NCBI GenBank assembly: GCA_016647705.1
Contig: CM028328.1
Coordinates: 51,755,647 to 51,819,646, forward strand
Direction of reading: 5' to 3'
Length of the DNA stretch: 64,000 nucleotides
Source of the DNA: Eucommia ulmoides
Taxonomy: Eukaryota > Streptophyta > Magnoliopsida > Garryales > Eucommiaceae
The notes under the pieces were generated by a model. The model made no database searches, was not told where the DNA came from, and saw nothing but the letters and a program-made list of their open reading frames with translations. Of this stretch, positions 22,131 to 33,639 are shown one piece after another; positions within the stretch are counted from its first letter, which is position 1; each line of letters begins with the position of its first letter. A program made the position numbers and the translations under genes.

Positions 22131-22553
22131 CAATGTCTAAGGCTTGCTCTTCTTCGACCATTCTTAATGCCAAAAATTGTTCAGATCCCACCTGCACTAT
22201 TGTTACCATCTCTATTGCGGATATGATTTCACTCTTCCACTAAATTTTCTCTAAGAATGGTACAAACGTTTTCCTTACCCTTTCACTTACTATAAGTAAT
22301 TTTTTTAGATATTTTTATTCTTCCTATTGTAATCATATGACTTATAATCGCAATGTGTTCTCCCCCAAACTATCATCTATGAATGCCCCTAGCATTCATA
22401 CCTCTGATGGTTCTCAAATGCATGTTACTCTTACCGATCAGATTTCTACTTCACATCTTTCTATTCCTGACACGTATTTAATTCTGAAACTCAACTTAAA
22501 TATCTTATATGTTGTGCAACTCTATGAATTAGGCTTTAAAGTAGTATTTTCTA
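22131..22553 (+). pseudogene. copia-1 pre-integrase region, left part
   Basis: The frame at 22337 reads MTYNRNVFSPKLSSMNAPSI, then TSDGSQMHVTLTDQISTSHL, IPDTYLILKLNLNILYVVQL and YELGFKVVFS. This is the segment between the protease and integrase of Ty1/copia polyproteins. The frame is cut after FKVVFS by the Mutator-like element at 22554 and resumes at 23252 with NSSFHVQDPWTGKTLGTSHK. Confidence 0.8.
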
Positions 22554-23242
22554 GGGAAAAGTATATTTTAAACCCTCTAGGTATTCGTACTTTTCTAAAT
22601 AGTCCATTTCCGTTTGAGGATTTCATTTTAAACCCTCTAGCTATTAGCCCATTTTTATTCGATCCTTCCGTTAAAAAATCTGCCAAACATAATAGAACAG
22701 AGGGGCATATCTATCTTTTACATATTTTTTATTTTTAAATGATTTTTTTCTTTTTTCTTTTTTCTTTTTTTATTTCCCACTCACTCACTCTCTCGCTCAT
22801 TTCTCTCTCTCTTCTACCTTCTCTCCTCCTCTCTTTCCCTCTCTCCTTTCCTCTCTCTCTCTCTTTCTATTCCTCCTTCCTGCCTCCTTTCTCTCTCTCT
22901 CCTTCTCTCCACCAGCCAGAATGGAGGGTGGATCCACCCCCTGTTGCCATCCCCATAACAGGGAGTGGTTCTGACTGGCGGAGAAAGGGAGGGAAGAAGA
23001 GGGAAAGAGGAAGAAAGAAAGAGTGTTGAGCAGGAGAAAGAGATAGAGGGGTCAAACAAAAAAAATGAAAAAATGTAAAATGACTATTTGCCCTCAAAAT
23101 TCTTTTAGTTTGGATGATTTTTTTACAGAATGACCAAATAAAAACATGCTGATATATAGATGGTTTAAAATGAAACGCTCAAACGGAGAGAGACCATTAA
23201 AAAATTTGTTAATACCTAGAGGGTTTAAAATGTACTTTTTCC
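22554..23242. mobile_element. non-autonomous Mutator-like element, 689 bp
   Basis: A 9-bp target duplication tattttcta flanks it (22545-22553 and 23243-23251). The 32-bp ends (22554-22585 and 23211-23242) are near-perfect inverted repeats starting gg(g/a)aaaagta. Inverted similarity continues inward to roughly 90 bp per side (ccgtttgag, tttcattttaaacc). The centre is CT-rich then GA-rich and has no transposase. Removing it plus one target copy restores the copia-1 frame (KVVFS-NSSFHVQD), which confirms the borders. The 9-bp duplication points to Mutator rather than hAT. Confidence 0.9.
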
Positions 23243-23251
23243 TATTTTCTA

Positions 23252-24340
23252 ATAGTAGTTTTCATGTGCAGGATCCTTGGACAGGAAAAACCCTTGGGAC
23301 TAGTCATAAAATTGGATGTCTATTTGAAATCAGCAGTTTGCACATTCCACCTCAAAGCCCACCCCCACCCCTCCTATGTCCCTTCATCAACCTGTACAAC
23401 CTCACCACCACCACCACCACCACCACCTTCCACTTCCTCATCATCATCTTCCTTATCTCCACCACCTCCATTACCATTCCTATATTTGGCATTCTTGGTT
23501 AAGTCACACTTCATCTATCCGACTCAAATCGCTTATCTCTAGCGGTCAGTTAGGTTCAGTTCAGTATGAGTCATTCAATTTTATCTATTGGCAATTTGCA
23601 AAAAAAAAAAAAAGAAACAGCCCTACCTTTCAATGAGAGTCAGACTATTTCTCTTATACCCTTTGATCTAGTTCATTCTAATGTTTAGGGGCCTTTTCTT
23701 TATGCAATAATGGGTGGTTTTCATTATTTTTCTATCTTTGTAGACGACTACTCTCGATATACATGGTTATTTCTCATAAAAAATTGAACTGAACTATTCC
23801 AAATATATTTTGAGTTTTCTTCTATGGTTCAAACTCAATTTTCTCGAAATATCAAAGTTTTTCGTTCAGATAATACAATGGAATACAAGGATCGTGATTT
23901 TCTCAACTTGTTTTACAAAAATGGCACGTTCCCTTAATGCTCGTGTCCTGGAACATCCCAACAAAATGGACGAGTCAAATGTAAACATAGACACATTCTT
24001 AACACAATTCGTGCTCTGCTTATTTCTTCCTTCTGTCCTGAGCGCTTTTGGGGTGAGGATACCCTAACTGTATTATACATAATAAATTGTGTCACCTCCG
24101 TAATAATTTTACATCAGTCTCCATTTTGGCGTCTTTTTGGTAAACCTCCTGATTACTCTGAACTCAAAGTCTTTGGTTCTTATTTTGTTCTTCTCAAACC
24201 ACATGAACACAACAAGCTGGAACCAAGGGTCCACCTATGTTGTTTTCAAGGATATGGAGTTAATCACAAAGGGTATCGGTGTTGAGATCCCATCTTTAAA
24301 ACTCTTTGTATCTCTTGTCACGTTATTTTTTTAGAACATC
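23252..24340 (+). pseudogene. copia-1 integrase, degenerate
   Basis: After the pre-integrase tail (GKTLGTSHKIGCLFEISSLH), the core reads GGFHYFSIFVDDYSRYTWLF (first Asp, about 23711-23770), then IKVFRSDNTMEY (second Asp) and SQQNGRVKCKHRHILNTIR (Glu motif damaged). The C-terminal part PERFWGEDTL..KLEPRVHLCCFQGY reaches about 24270. An insertion of low-complexity CAC/TCA (23400-23500) and several stops break it. Confidence 0.85.
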
Positions 24341-24770
24341 AAATATTTTTTTCCTTACGATCATTTGATATATCGACCCTTACTAACTCCAAATTCTTTA
24401 CCGATTCATCTCTTGAGTTATTCCTTGAGGATGCAATTCCCGGTACTGTTGAGCCCACTCCAGCACCACCAGCTAAGCCTAGTCTAGCACCCTTCGCTGA
24501 GTCCACTCCAACATCACTAGTTGAACCCACTCCAGAATCACCAGTCGAATCCACTCCAAAACGACCAGTTGATCTCACCTCTCCAACTCCATCGAATATG
24601 CATGATCTAGACTTCTCATATGACCAATGATTTTGCACCCACTGCTTTTAAGACCTACCCTCTAGATCACTTCCACCACTCTAACAGGGTAACTCATCCT
24701 TCCCCTTATCTCAATGATTTTCATTGATTTTATAACATACTTAATCTACATGAGCCTCAATCCTATAAGG
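24341..24770 (+). pseudogene. copia-1 linker between integrase and RT, proline-rich
   Basis: The plus-strand frame carries degenerate repeats of the form ESTPTSLVEPTPESPVESTP (24430-24560), a usual variable linker in copia polyproteins. No catalytic motif is present. Confidence 0.6.
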
Positions 24771-25541
24771 AGGTTAGTACTAATCATCTTTGGCACAAAG
24801 CAATGGACGAAGAACTTTAAGCCTTAGCCAAAACTCACACCTGGGATCTTGTTAACCTCTCCCTTGGGAAAACTCCTATTGGATGCAAGTGAATATTTGA
24901 GATCCAAACACTTTCTGATGGTTCCGTTGAACACTATAAAACCTAACCTGTTGCTAAGGAATTTGCTTAGGATTATGACATTGGCTACAAAGAAACATTT
25001 GCTCCTGTAGCAAGGCTCACATCTTTCTGTACTTTTCTTGCAGTCACCGCCATTTGAAATGGACTCTTTCTCAGATAGATGTCGAGAATGCATTTCTGAA
25101 TGGCGATCTTCTTGAAGTTTATATGTATATTCCTCTTGCCCTAGTTGCTACTCGACATAAAGTTTGTCGCATTCGTCATGCCTTATATGGTCTAAAACAC
25201 ACTCCACGTGCCTGGTTTGCAAAATTCAGTACTACCATTCATCAGTTTGGGTTTACTTCTAGTGCTCATGATTCACCCTTATTTATTTGCCACACTGACA
25301 ATGGTATTATCCTTCTTTTATTATACGTGGATGACATTATTATTACTGGGAATGATTTACGCGATATCTCTAAACTCAAAAAAATTCTCAATGGACAATT
25401 CGAAATGAAAGATCTTAGCGTGTTCACATATTTTCTTGGTCTTGAAGTATTATCCGGTTTAGATGGATATCTTCTTTCTCAGGCCAAAAATGCCTCTGAT
25501 CTCATGTCCAAGGCCAGCATCACTGACTTCACAACTGTCAC
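24771..25541 (+). pseudogene. copia-1 reverse transcriptase, interrupted
   Basis: The start HLWHKAMDEEL.ALAKTHTWDLV is followed by YKETFAPVARL, LSQIDVENAFLNGDL, HALYGLKHTPRAWFAKFS and the catalytic box YVDDIIITG (25324-25350, intact). FEMKDLSVFTYFLGLE and a tail up to FTTVT follow. At least one frameshift near 25050 and several stops are present. At 25541 a solo LTR is inserted; the sequence resumes in frame at 27702. Confidence 0.9.
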
Positions 25542-27696
25542 TGTTGATCCTAAGATTTTGATGAACAATTAAATGTTGATGTTTTTTGTGGAACCAACGG
25601 TTTGATTAAGTGTTTCAGTTTATTAGTTCCAAATGATGAAGAAATGATAACAAGTAATGAATGGACGCTAAAAGATAATGACAAAAATCATGAAGGATTA
25701 AGAGGTTGAAGAATTTGAAGAACCTAGGGAAAACAACTCAGGTTAAATTTCAACTCTTAATATCCCAATTAAGATCATACACAACACAAAAATATTTTTA
25801 AATAATTTTTATAAATATGTGTGTTTTTTATAGGATCTTAATTAGTTAAATTATTTGCTCCTTTGTGTAATTGAAAAATAAATATTAATAATTAATTAAA
25901 ATTGAATTTAAGTATTTAGTGGAGCTAACCAAGAAAAGAAATCGGTTAAAGGGGCGAAAACGTTAATGAAAATAGATTGAAAACAAATTGAGAGAAGTGT
26001 TCCAACATTGGTAAGTCAACAGGTAGGTCGATCGAAGCACAGAAGAAAAAGTCTTTGCATCTCTCAATCGATAGGTAGGTCGACTTGTGCTTAAATATAA
26101 ACTCTCTATATCGATAAGTCGACAGAGCGGTCGACATGTGACCAGAATTGTAACTCTCTGAATCTCTAGGTCAACAGATAAGTCGACCGATGGACTGTGG
26201 ATTTCTGGCTTGGCTACATCCTGAATCTAGCGATCGACTGGTGGTCATTGGTAAGTCGACTTATGACACTATTTCAGGATTTTATGGAATTCAGGATTTT
26301 ATTCTAAAAGTAACTGTTACTAGCCATTTTATGGTTAGGATTCACGAGATATATTAGGGATTTAATGTTATTTGAGATGTGAAACATATATTATGATATC
26401 CCTATAAATTTGGTTCATTGAGTTTGAATATTTCTCAATTTGGTACATGTAATTCTTTCTATCTTATTTAATTGTGACTGAAAAATATTTGGGAGACTTA
26501 ATTGAGAAGTTTAAAAGTTATAATTAAGTTATTTGAACCAGGATGAAGTATTAATGATATAAAGGGTCTATAAGATCAATTAAATATCATAACAAGTGGG
26601 AACTAGCTGTTAGAGAGTTTATTTTATTCCTATTTATAAAGACCTGCATTTTTCATGTTAGAGAGAGAGATCAAGAGTATTATATTGAGTTTTTCTAAGA
26701 GAAATCATATTGAGAATTGTGAGAGCTTTTCTGAGAGTTATTCTTGAGAATTATTTGTTGCGAATCATTACTGCTACCGAATCTGAAGTGATATTGCTAC
26801 AATTATTCTTTTGGTGAATTTCGGGTGAGATCTTTCCAAATTATTTTCTATTTAGTATTGTGTGATTATATTTGGAATTTGATCTTTAGAAATTGTTTTC
26901 TGGTTTTTTATTGAAAAATAATTTTTGAAACAATCTCTTGAATAAATCTGATTACGTGCTCAATTACGTGCTACCTATTTTTTTTGTTTAAAATCAGATT
27001 TTAAATATCTCACTTTTCTATCATTAGTTTTGGGATATTAATTGAGTTCTAATTTATCTGAGGTAGTAGAAGCTCCAAGTGAGAAAAATCACTTATCAAT
27101 TTGTAATTGGTGAGTTGAGTGACAGATTGAATACTATTGGGAGTATTTAATCTAAGAGTAGCTGGTTTCAGTCTCTTCTTGTAAAAAGATTGAGATAGTA
27201 ATTCTTCCTTGATTGAATTGATTTGTGAGCAATTTTGTAACGGTTCAATCCTTACCGGGTAAAAGAATATTTGAAGTATTTGGGAGGTTTTGATTCTTTA
27301 GCCTTAGTTTAAAAAAGAATTAGGTTATTCTTGAACTTGTAAAAAGTAGAAGTTATTCCTAAACCTATGAAAATGAATTTGTAAAGGTTGATTCTGAGCC
27401 TGTAAAAGAATCTTTGTGATAGTTTGGTTCCTACCTTTCTCCGTAGGGCTCGGAGGACTAGATTAGCCAAGAGTAGCTTGGTGAACCAGTATAAATTTTT
27501 GGTGTACTGCTATCTTTACATTATTTATTTTTGTTGATTGGTGTGCACCTAGTTGATTTTATATTTTCATGGTGATATAAAGATAATAATTAATTTAGGG
27601 TTAAAATTAATTATTTGGATTATTAAAGTATTTTTTCTCTGATAATTTTTTATCTACCCAATTCACCCCCCTCTTGGGTAGTTCACTGGGCTAATA
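25542..27696 (+). mobile_element. solo LTR (family A), 2,155 bp, inserted in copia-1 RT
   Basis: A perfect 5-bp target duplication gtcac flanks it (25537-25541 and 27697-27701). It starts tgttgatcctaagattttga and ends cttgggtag..gggctaata. It has no internal domain, PBS or PPT. A repeated block based on gtcgac / aggtcgac lies at 25990-26260. The same LTR family occurs at 28425-36551 (interrupted) and, reversed, at 50755-52819. The start sequence and length recall SIRE-type copia LTRs, which is inference. Confidence 0.9.
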
Positions 27697-27701
27697 GTCA
27701 C

Positions 27702-28407
27702 TACTCTTTTAGAGCCGAATATCAGAATCACTCCACTAGATATTTCACCTATTCCAGATATCACTTTATATCGCCAACTGGTTGGAAGTTTGGTATTCCT
27801 CGCCGTCACTCGCAATGTTGTCCATCAAGTTAGTTAGTTCTTGTTCGCTCCTCGGAACACTCATTACTTGGTTGTTCTTTGCATTCTTCGGTGTGTCAAG
27901 GGTACCTTCTTTTACGGACTTTATTTCTCAGCCAAGTCTGCTCATACTTTACAGGCTTATTCTGATGCCAATAGGTTCGGAGATGCCACTGGTTATTATT
28001 TATTCTTGGGAAACTCTTTTATTTTCTAGCGTAATAAGAAACAAACTACGGTTGCTCACTCCAACACTGAAGCTGAATTCCATGTCATTGCTGATATAAT
28101 ACAAGAACTACTTTGGCTTTACTTGATTCTCGCTGACATGGGAGTCTCATCTCCTACTTCCACTATTCTACATTGTGATAATAGGAATGCTATTCAGATC
28201 GCACATAATGATGTCTTCCACAAGCGTACAAAACACATTGAGACTGATCGCCACTTCATCCGTCACCACATTATCTAGAATATTGTTCATCTACAATCTG
28301 TTAGTTCAGCTGATCAGACAACAGATATTTTTACCAATGCTCATCCATCCTTACACTTTCACACTCTGGTCTCCAAATTCAATTTCACGTCTTATTTACC
28401 GCATTGA
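27702..28407 (+). pseudogene. copia-1 RNase H and pol C-terminus
   Basis: It continues the RT frame: LLEPNIRITPLDISPIPDIT, YRQLVGSLVFLAVTRN, then after a frameshift YSDANRFGDATGYYLFLGN, TVAHSNTEAEFHVIADIIQE, LHCDNRNAIQIAHNDVFHKR and TKHIETDRHFIRHHI. It ends FNFTSYLPH-stop. The family motif TRPD is changed to TRNV. A purine run (ttaagaggga, about 28411-28420) after the stop may be the PPT, but the expected 3' LTR is absent. Confidence 0.88.
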
Positions 28408-29947
28408 GTTTAAGAGGGAAAATTAAAAAAGAAAAATTGACTTAAGAAAAATTAGTGTTTAAAATTGATTAATAGTGTCAATTATGTTAACCAAGAAAAG
28501 AACTCAATTAAAGGGTAAAAAACATTAAATATTGGAGTTGAAATATAATTGAGAATGAGTAATCCAGCACTGATCGGTCAATCGATCACAAGAGAATCGG
28601 TCAATCAATGGGCAATGGATGAGAATTGGATAAGTCTCTAAGGTGATCGGTCAACTAACCAAAAGATATAGGTCAACTGATGGCTGAGAAGTGAACTCTC
28701 TGAATCGATCGGTCAATCGACCATCGATGATCGGTCAACCGACTAGAGCCAAAAAATGGCCTGGGGAGCATCCTAAATCGATCTGTCAACTGACCCATGG
28801 GGGATCGGTCATCCGACCAGCATATGAAAATGGCTTGGGTTACAACCTGAAACGATCGGTCAACCGATGGTTCATTGGTAAGTCAACGGACTGGGTAGTT
28901 TTAGTGTTTGAGAGTTTTCGTGATTTTATCCAAAACTAGCTGTTACTAGACATTTTTTGGCTGATATCTTGGAGATATTCTAGTGATTTAAACATATTAT
29001 AGATATATCATTCATACTTACATATCCCTATAGATATGGTACACTTATTTTAAGTGTTTCTCAATTTAGTTTATCTAATATTTCCTATCCTTTTGATTTG
29101 AGAATGTGAAATAATTTGAAGATTAAATTGAATGATTTAAAAGTCATTGATTAGGGTATTTTTGGACACCTCTAAGTCAGCACTTAGGATCCAGTCATGT
29201 GTCAACCCTCGCAATGATAAAGACGCATTCCGGAGTCCACAACGCCATGCTGGAATATACACCGACTACGGCTCCTCCCTAGAATCTCATTTGCACCCAG
29301 GGAGGAGTGAGGATCCCCGCAGGGACGTGCCACTCTGAGCTCTGCTCCGTGCCCTCGACGATTAGTTTCAGGGACTCAGCCGTTCACCCCGACCGGCTCC
29401 CATTTTCACCACGTTTCTTCTCCAGGACTCCACGGATCTCCGCTCTCCTCTACCAGCTCATTGTTGCAGGCTTGACAAAGGCCTGTGGGCTTCTCCAAAT
29501 GGGCCCAAAAGCCCAAGCCCAAAGATGATCTCATAAACGCTCCGGATTATCGTCTAAACATAGGGTTTCGACTAGTTAATCGTGTTTAGGCCCGACTAAT
29601 TATCTCTAACGACTATATATATCGGGGGCTATGTAAGCCCAAGGTACGCTTGAATACACTTACATTACGCTCGAGTTCATTAGTTTACTTGCTATATTTT
29701 GTACCTTTTCTCTCTGAGCACTGATTACCACGCCGGAGGGGCTTCATCGGAACAAATCCCGGTTTAAGCCTTCTACAGGTATACTCCTTAAGGAGCAGGA
29801 CTCTAGACACAGTAGGTTAGTCCTCCCAGGACCCAATACAACTTACGTAAGGACTTTTTCAACCGACGACTCCACCTCAAAAGGAGGACCCACCCGTCGT
29901 CCGACTCGACCATACTCAAGGTGTGTATCAATTTTATGCACCAACAG

Positions 29948-29968
29948 TTTGGTTCCATATGTGGGAAC
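29948..29968 (+). other. primer-binding site of the 29148-34448 element
   Basis: tttggttccatatgtgggaa begins one base after the LTR end. It is equivalent to tttggtgccgtctgtggga at the minus-strand element (12969-12995), with changes at the positions expected for decay. Confidence 0.75.
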
Positions 29969-30265
29969 AAAGCAAAAAGCCTTTCCCTAATCATTGCTCT
30001 CTGCTCAGCTAAGCTTGAGTGATCACAAGACCCAGTTAGATAAACACAAAACATAAGAACGAGAAAATATGTCGAACAATCCAAGCGCATACCCCTTAGC
30101 CCCCACCAACGAGGATAACTGCCCCCCTATAGTCAGGTAGGAACATCAACTTTGCCACCTGGGGCTACAGGACAGACCTCAGGAGCTATGGATGCATCTC
30201 GGGTTGATTTCCTTGAACGCTAAATATAAGAGTTCGAGTTAAGTATACAACTCCTCCTCGCGTAC

Positions 30266-31795
30266 TTGTCACCGCCCCTTGTTCAGGGTGGACCAGCCCT
30301 CTATCCCGCAACACTCGAGAAGCCACCTCAAGACCGCAATGTTTTCATGGACACTCCGAATGGACAGGAGCCCAAGGGTCACCCTCCTCCTCGCAACCCT
30401 GAGTTTGCAAGACAGGAAAGGCCTCTTCTACAATGTCGAGATCTCTACCTCCCCTGCCACCTGAATTTGTTCCAAGGGATATGTTGGTGTCCCCTAATGG
30501 TCGTGCTCTTCATCGACCTGCTAGGTCCAATCATAGAGGTCAACGTGATCATGAGGTTGTCTCTTACTCACCTCCCTCCCATCACCCTGCAGCCCGAGTT
30601 GTGGATATTCGAATCTAGAAAGAGCCTCGAGTAGGGGAGGCTGTGAAACGTCGCCTGGACAGCATGGAAGCTCGTCTCTAGGAGGTGCAAGGAGGCTGAG
30701 TAGGACCAGGTGTTATTTCGGAGGTGAATTCTCCTTTTGTGGATGAGGTTCTGGAAGAATTAGCGTCGAGGCACTTCACCCAACCCCAGTTGATTCCATA
30801 TGATGGGACCTCAGATCCCGTTAACCACCTATCTATGTTCAAGTCTCATATGGACATACAAGTTCCCTCTATAGCTTTGCGGTGCAGAGCCTTTTCCATC
30901 ACCCTTATAGGTGCTGCAAGATCGTGGTTCCAGAGTTTAAGGCCAGCATCCATCTCCACCTTTAGGGAACTCGAGCAGTTGTTCCTGGCTCATTTCAGTC
31001 GTTCCCGACAAAGGCCAACGACTGTGGCTCATATTCTCACTCTTCGGCAAGAGCCCAAAGAATCTTTGGGTAGTTACGTTGAGCATTTCAACTGAGAAGC
31101 AAATTTGTATGATGGCCTTCATAACGCTATTGTGATAAATGCCTTTGTTAACAGGCTCTGACATCAAATATTATCCTACGATCTCTGCTCTAACCCTACT
31201 CTCACACTTAATCAAGCTCTAGACCGTGGGACTAGATTCCATGGTGCTGACCTCCGTGCCACAACCAAAAGAGGACAGGCAGGAGCAAACAAGCCAAGGG
31301 AACTAGAAAATGAAAGTTCGAATCAAGCCCAAGGCTCAAGAAGATTACGAGCTAAAGGGAGGTTTAGACCCCTGCCCGGAGACAGGAGGCCACTTTCTCC
31401 TCCAGGGCGTCACCAACCAGAGTTCACCCTACTTACGGCCTCAATGGCCACCATCTTTGTAGAAAACTCAGGGCAATACTACTTTTCTACTTCTCCGCCC
31501 CTGAGGAGAAGGCCAATTGAGAAATCGGTGACCCAATACTGTGAGTTCCACCAAGACCGAGGTCACTCCATAAAGAACTGTTTCCAGTTCCAGCAGTAGA
31601 TTGAAACTCTTGTCCAAAGGGGCTATCTCCAAAACTACGTCCGGAGAGGAAATCAGGAGCAGCCTGATGGGGATGAACCACAGGGAAAGCCCCGAGCCCA
31701 AAGAAGAAGGGGGAACCGCAACTGTCCACCGCCCTAGGGGGTTGAGGCCGGAGAAAATCACCAACGCGTGGATGGTGAAATCAACCACATCCACG
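30266..31795 (+). pseudogene. Tat gag
   Basis: The core frame 30724-31095 has PQLIPYDGTSDPVNHLSMFK, then SIALRCRAFSITLIGAARSW, ISTFRELEQLFLAHFSRSRQ and LRQEPKESLGSYVEHFN. It is nearly colinear with the gag of the minus-strand element (12112-11816). Downstream are KPRELENESSNQAQGSRRLR, the zinc-knuckle-like segment YCEFHQDRGHSIKNCFQF (about 31538-31595) and INHIHGG at the start of the expected protease. Stops after HFN, after FQQ and elsewhere show decay. Confidence 0.85.
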
Positions 31796-31910
31796 GAGGT
31801 CTCAACTCTGGAAACATATAAAGTCACTAGGGTCATACGTCTAGGCACATACGATTTTGAAACAGAAAATAATGTGTCGCTCAAGCACCCGCAAAATGCT
31901 GACTAGCTGA
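31796..31910 (+). pseudogene. integrase C-terminal remnant fused to gag
   Basis: Directly after the gag-protease linker comes KVTRVIRLGTYDFETENNVS, then LKHPQNAD. This matches the integrase tail of the other element (CVTRIARPSTYELETEEGVP, then LRHPWNAD). All protease, RT, both RNase H domains and most of integrase are missing between them. Confidence 0.85.
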
Positions 31911-33639
31911 AGTATAACTTCTGTAGGTATGATCCACTTTTGTTAACAACTTCCAGTTTGTACAAAGTGTTGTAGTTTTTCTTATCAAAATAAAGAATGC
32001 ATTTTGTGAAATATACCTTTTATTTTCTCCGGTCAACGGTATTCCGACCCCTTGAGTCGCTGATAATTCTCCACCCAACATCCCGACTCTCGGCGTTACA
32101 AGCATCTCTCCACAAGCCTCATCCCAGTGCTCAGCATCGAGGATGACAACCAGACCCTCTCCGAAAGTCAATAGTCCGTACCCGGGGATAGACTAAGGTC
32201 ATCCACCAAGGGCAGGGCATTGATCGAGTCTGAGGGCCTGCAATTAAGTACCTCTCCCCACCAATCGACTATAAGTCCGACGTTCTAAAAGGGAAGATGC
32301 TTCTGCATGGACTAAATGGAGATAACCTAAAAGGGTTGTTTAATGAGTCTGACTATGGAGAACTCCCCAATGACCGGCCACGAGGGTCCAACATCCGCGT
32401 TACATCACTGCGGACCCGAGAGGACCAAGTATCCTAGGAAACCCTCATCCTAAGTCTACGATATGATTTTCTTATAATTAACTCGTGTCCCAGACTGGGG
32501 GGGCTAGTGGTCTGTGGTCCTAGGCAGAGACGAGAAAATTTCAAAATTTTACAACTCTGAAAAATAGAAATAAGAGAAAAAAGAGTCTACAAAATCCTAA
32601 GTCCTGAAAAAGTGAGGGTCCAGGCTTAGTCCTCTCCGCCCTCGTTACGAGGGGAGTTCGTGCGAGGAGAAGTGGAGTTAATCTCGCCCTCCTCGAGGGC
32701 CCCCTCGTCAGTATTGTCCACCTCGGCACCCTTGTGTGTGGCACTGTCTAGAGGTTCAGCCTCAGTGCCTCATAGTTGGAACTATCAATTTTGACAGCAC
32801 CACTGTCGCGCTACTTCTAGTCGATAGAGTCCAGGTAGCGATGGACACCGCCCTGTCATGCTACTCCTAGCCAGCAAGGTCCAGTGACAACCTTTTCTAA
32901 GAACGTTGTCCAAAAATGTACCACATCTCCTCAGTCGGCATCGTCTACTCCGGCTCTCCTGTCCTGCCATGCTACCTTAGGCCGGCTGTACGCTGGTCCT
33001 AGGGGCCAGTAGAGGTTGTCTAGGGCCAGTGAGGGTGGGGCCAACCTATCCGACCGCGTGGTTCGGCATGGCTCGATACTTTCTGTGTTCAGCGCGTGTC
33101 TCTCTTAGGGCTCGTCTCAATTCTCCTTACGGTGTAGGTTAGTCCATGCTCAAGGCTTGTTCATAGTGAACGTGTGTCGCCCTAAAATTTGAAAAAATTC
33201 GGGGCCGCCCTGCGGCGCTACCTGACCCCGAACCCCGGTCATGTAGGAGCGTATCTCAAATTAGCTCTTCTAAAAAAGTTCAACTCTTGAAAAATCGTCG
33301 TCCTAAAAATCAAGGAAATTTGGGATCGCCCTACCATGCTACCTAACCCCGGACTCCGACCGTATGAGAGCCTATTTCAAATTAGCTCATCTAAAAAAGT
33401 TCAACTTTTGAAAAATTATCGCCATGAAATCAAAAAAATTCAGGGTCGCCCTGCCGTGCTACCAAACCCCGAACCCCGACCGTATGGAGGCCTATTTCGA
33501 ATAAGCTCCTCAAGAAAAAAACTAACTCTTGAAAGAATGTTGATCAGAAGTGTTTCTCGCGCTTCGAAGTCTCCAGGATGCCTGTTTCAGCCCGGAATTA
33601 ATATCCCTGACCACCTTACTTCCCTTGCCGCACAGGGCT
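31911..33639 (+). other. 3' UTR of the gag-only Tat element, with tandem repeats
   Basis: 32170-32400 is homologous to the minus strand of 6780-7030, confirming the same lineage. Repeats lie at 33186-33545: three units of about 119 bp with cgccctgc.g.gctacc, ccccgaccgtatg and aaaaaagttcaactcttgaa. Looser repeats (gtcctgccatgctacct) occur at 32780-33000. No antisense ORF like those at 5145 or 40742 is present. Confidence 0.75.
33186..33545 (+). repeat. tandem repeat, about 119 bp x 3
   Basis: Units start near 33186, 33305 and 33425. They share aaattc(g)ggg.cgccctgc, ccccgaaccccg and ttaactcttgaaaaat. They lie directly before the PPT and right LTR. Confidence 0.8.

Noticed and set aside
29803..30090. 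Minus-strand 95-aa ORF across LTR and PBS
   Set aside because: It spans the LTR/internal border of the gag-only Tat element, so it is a chance frame.
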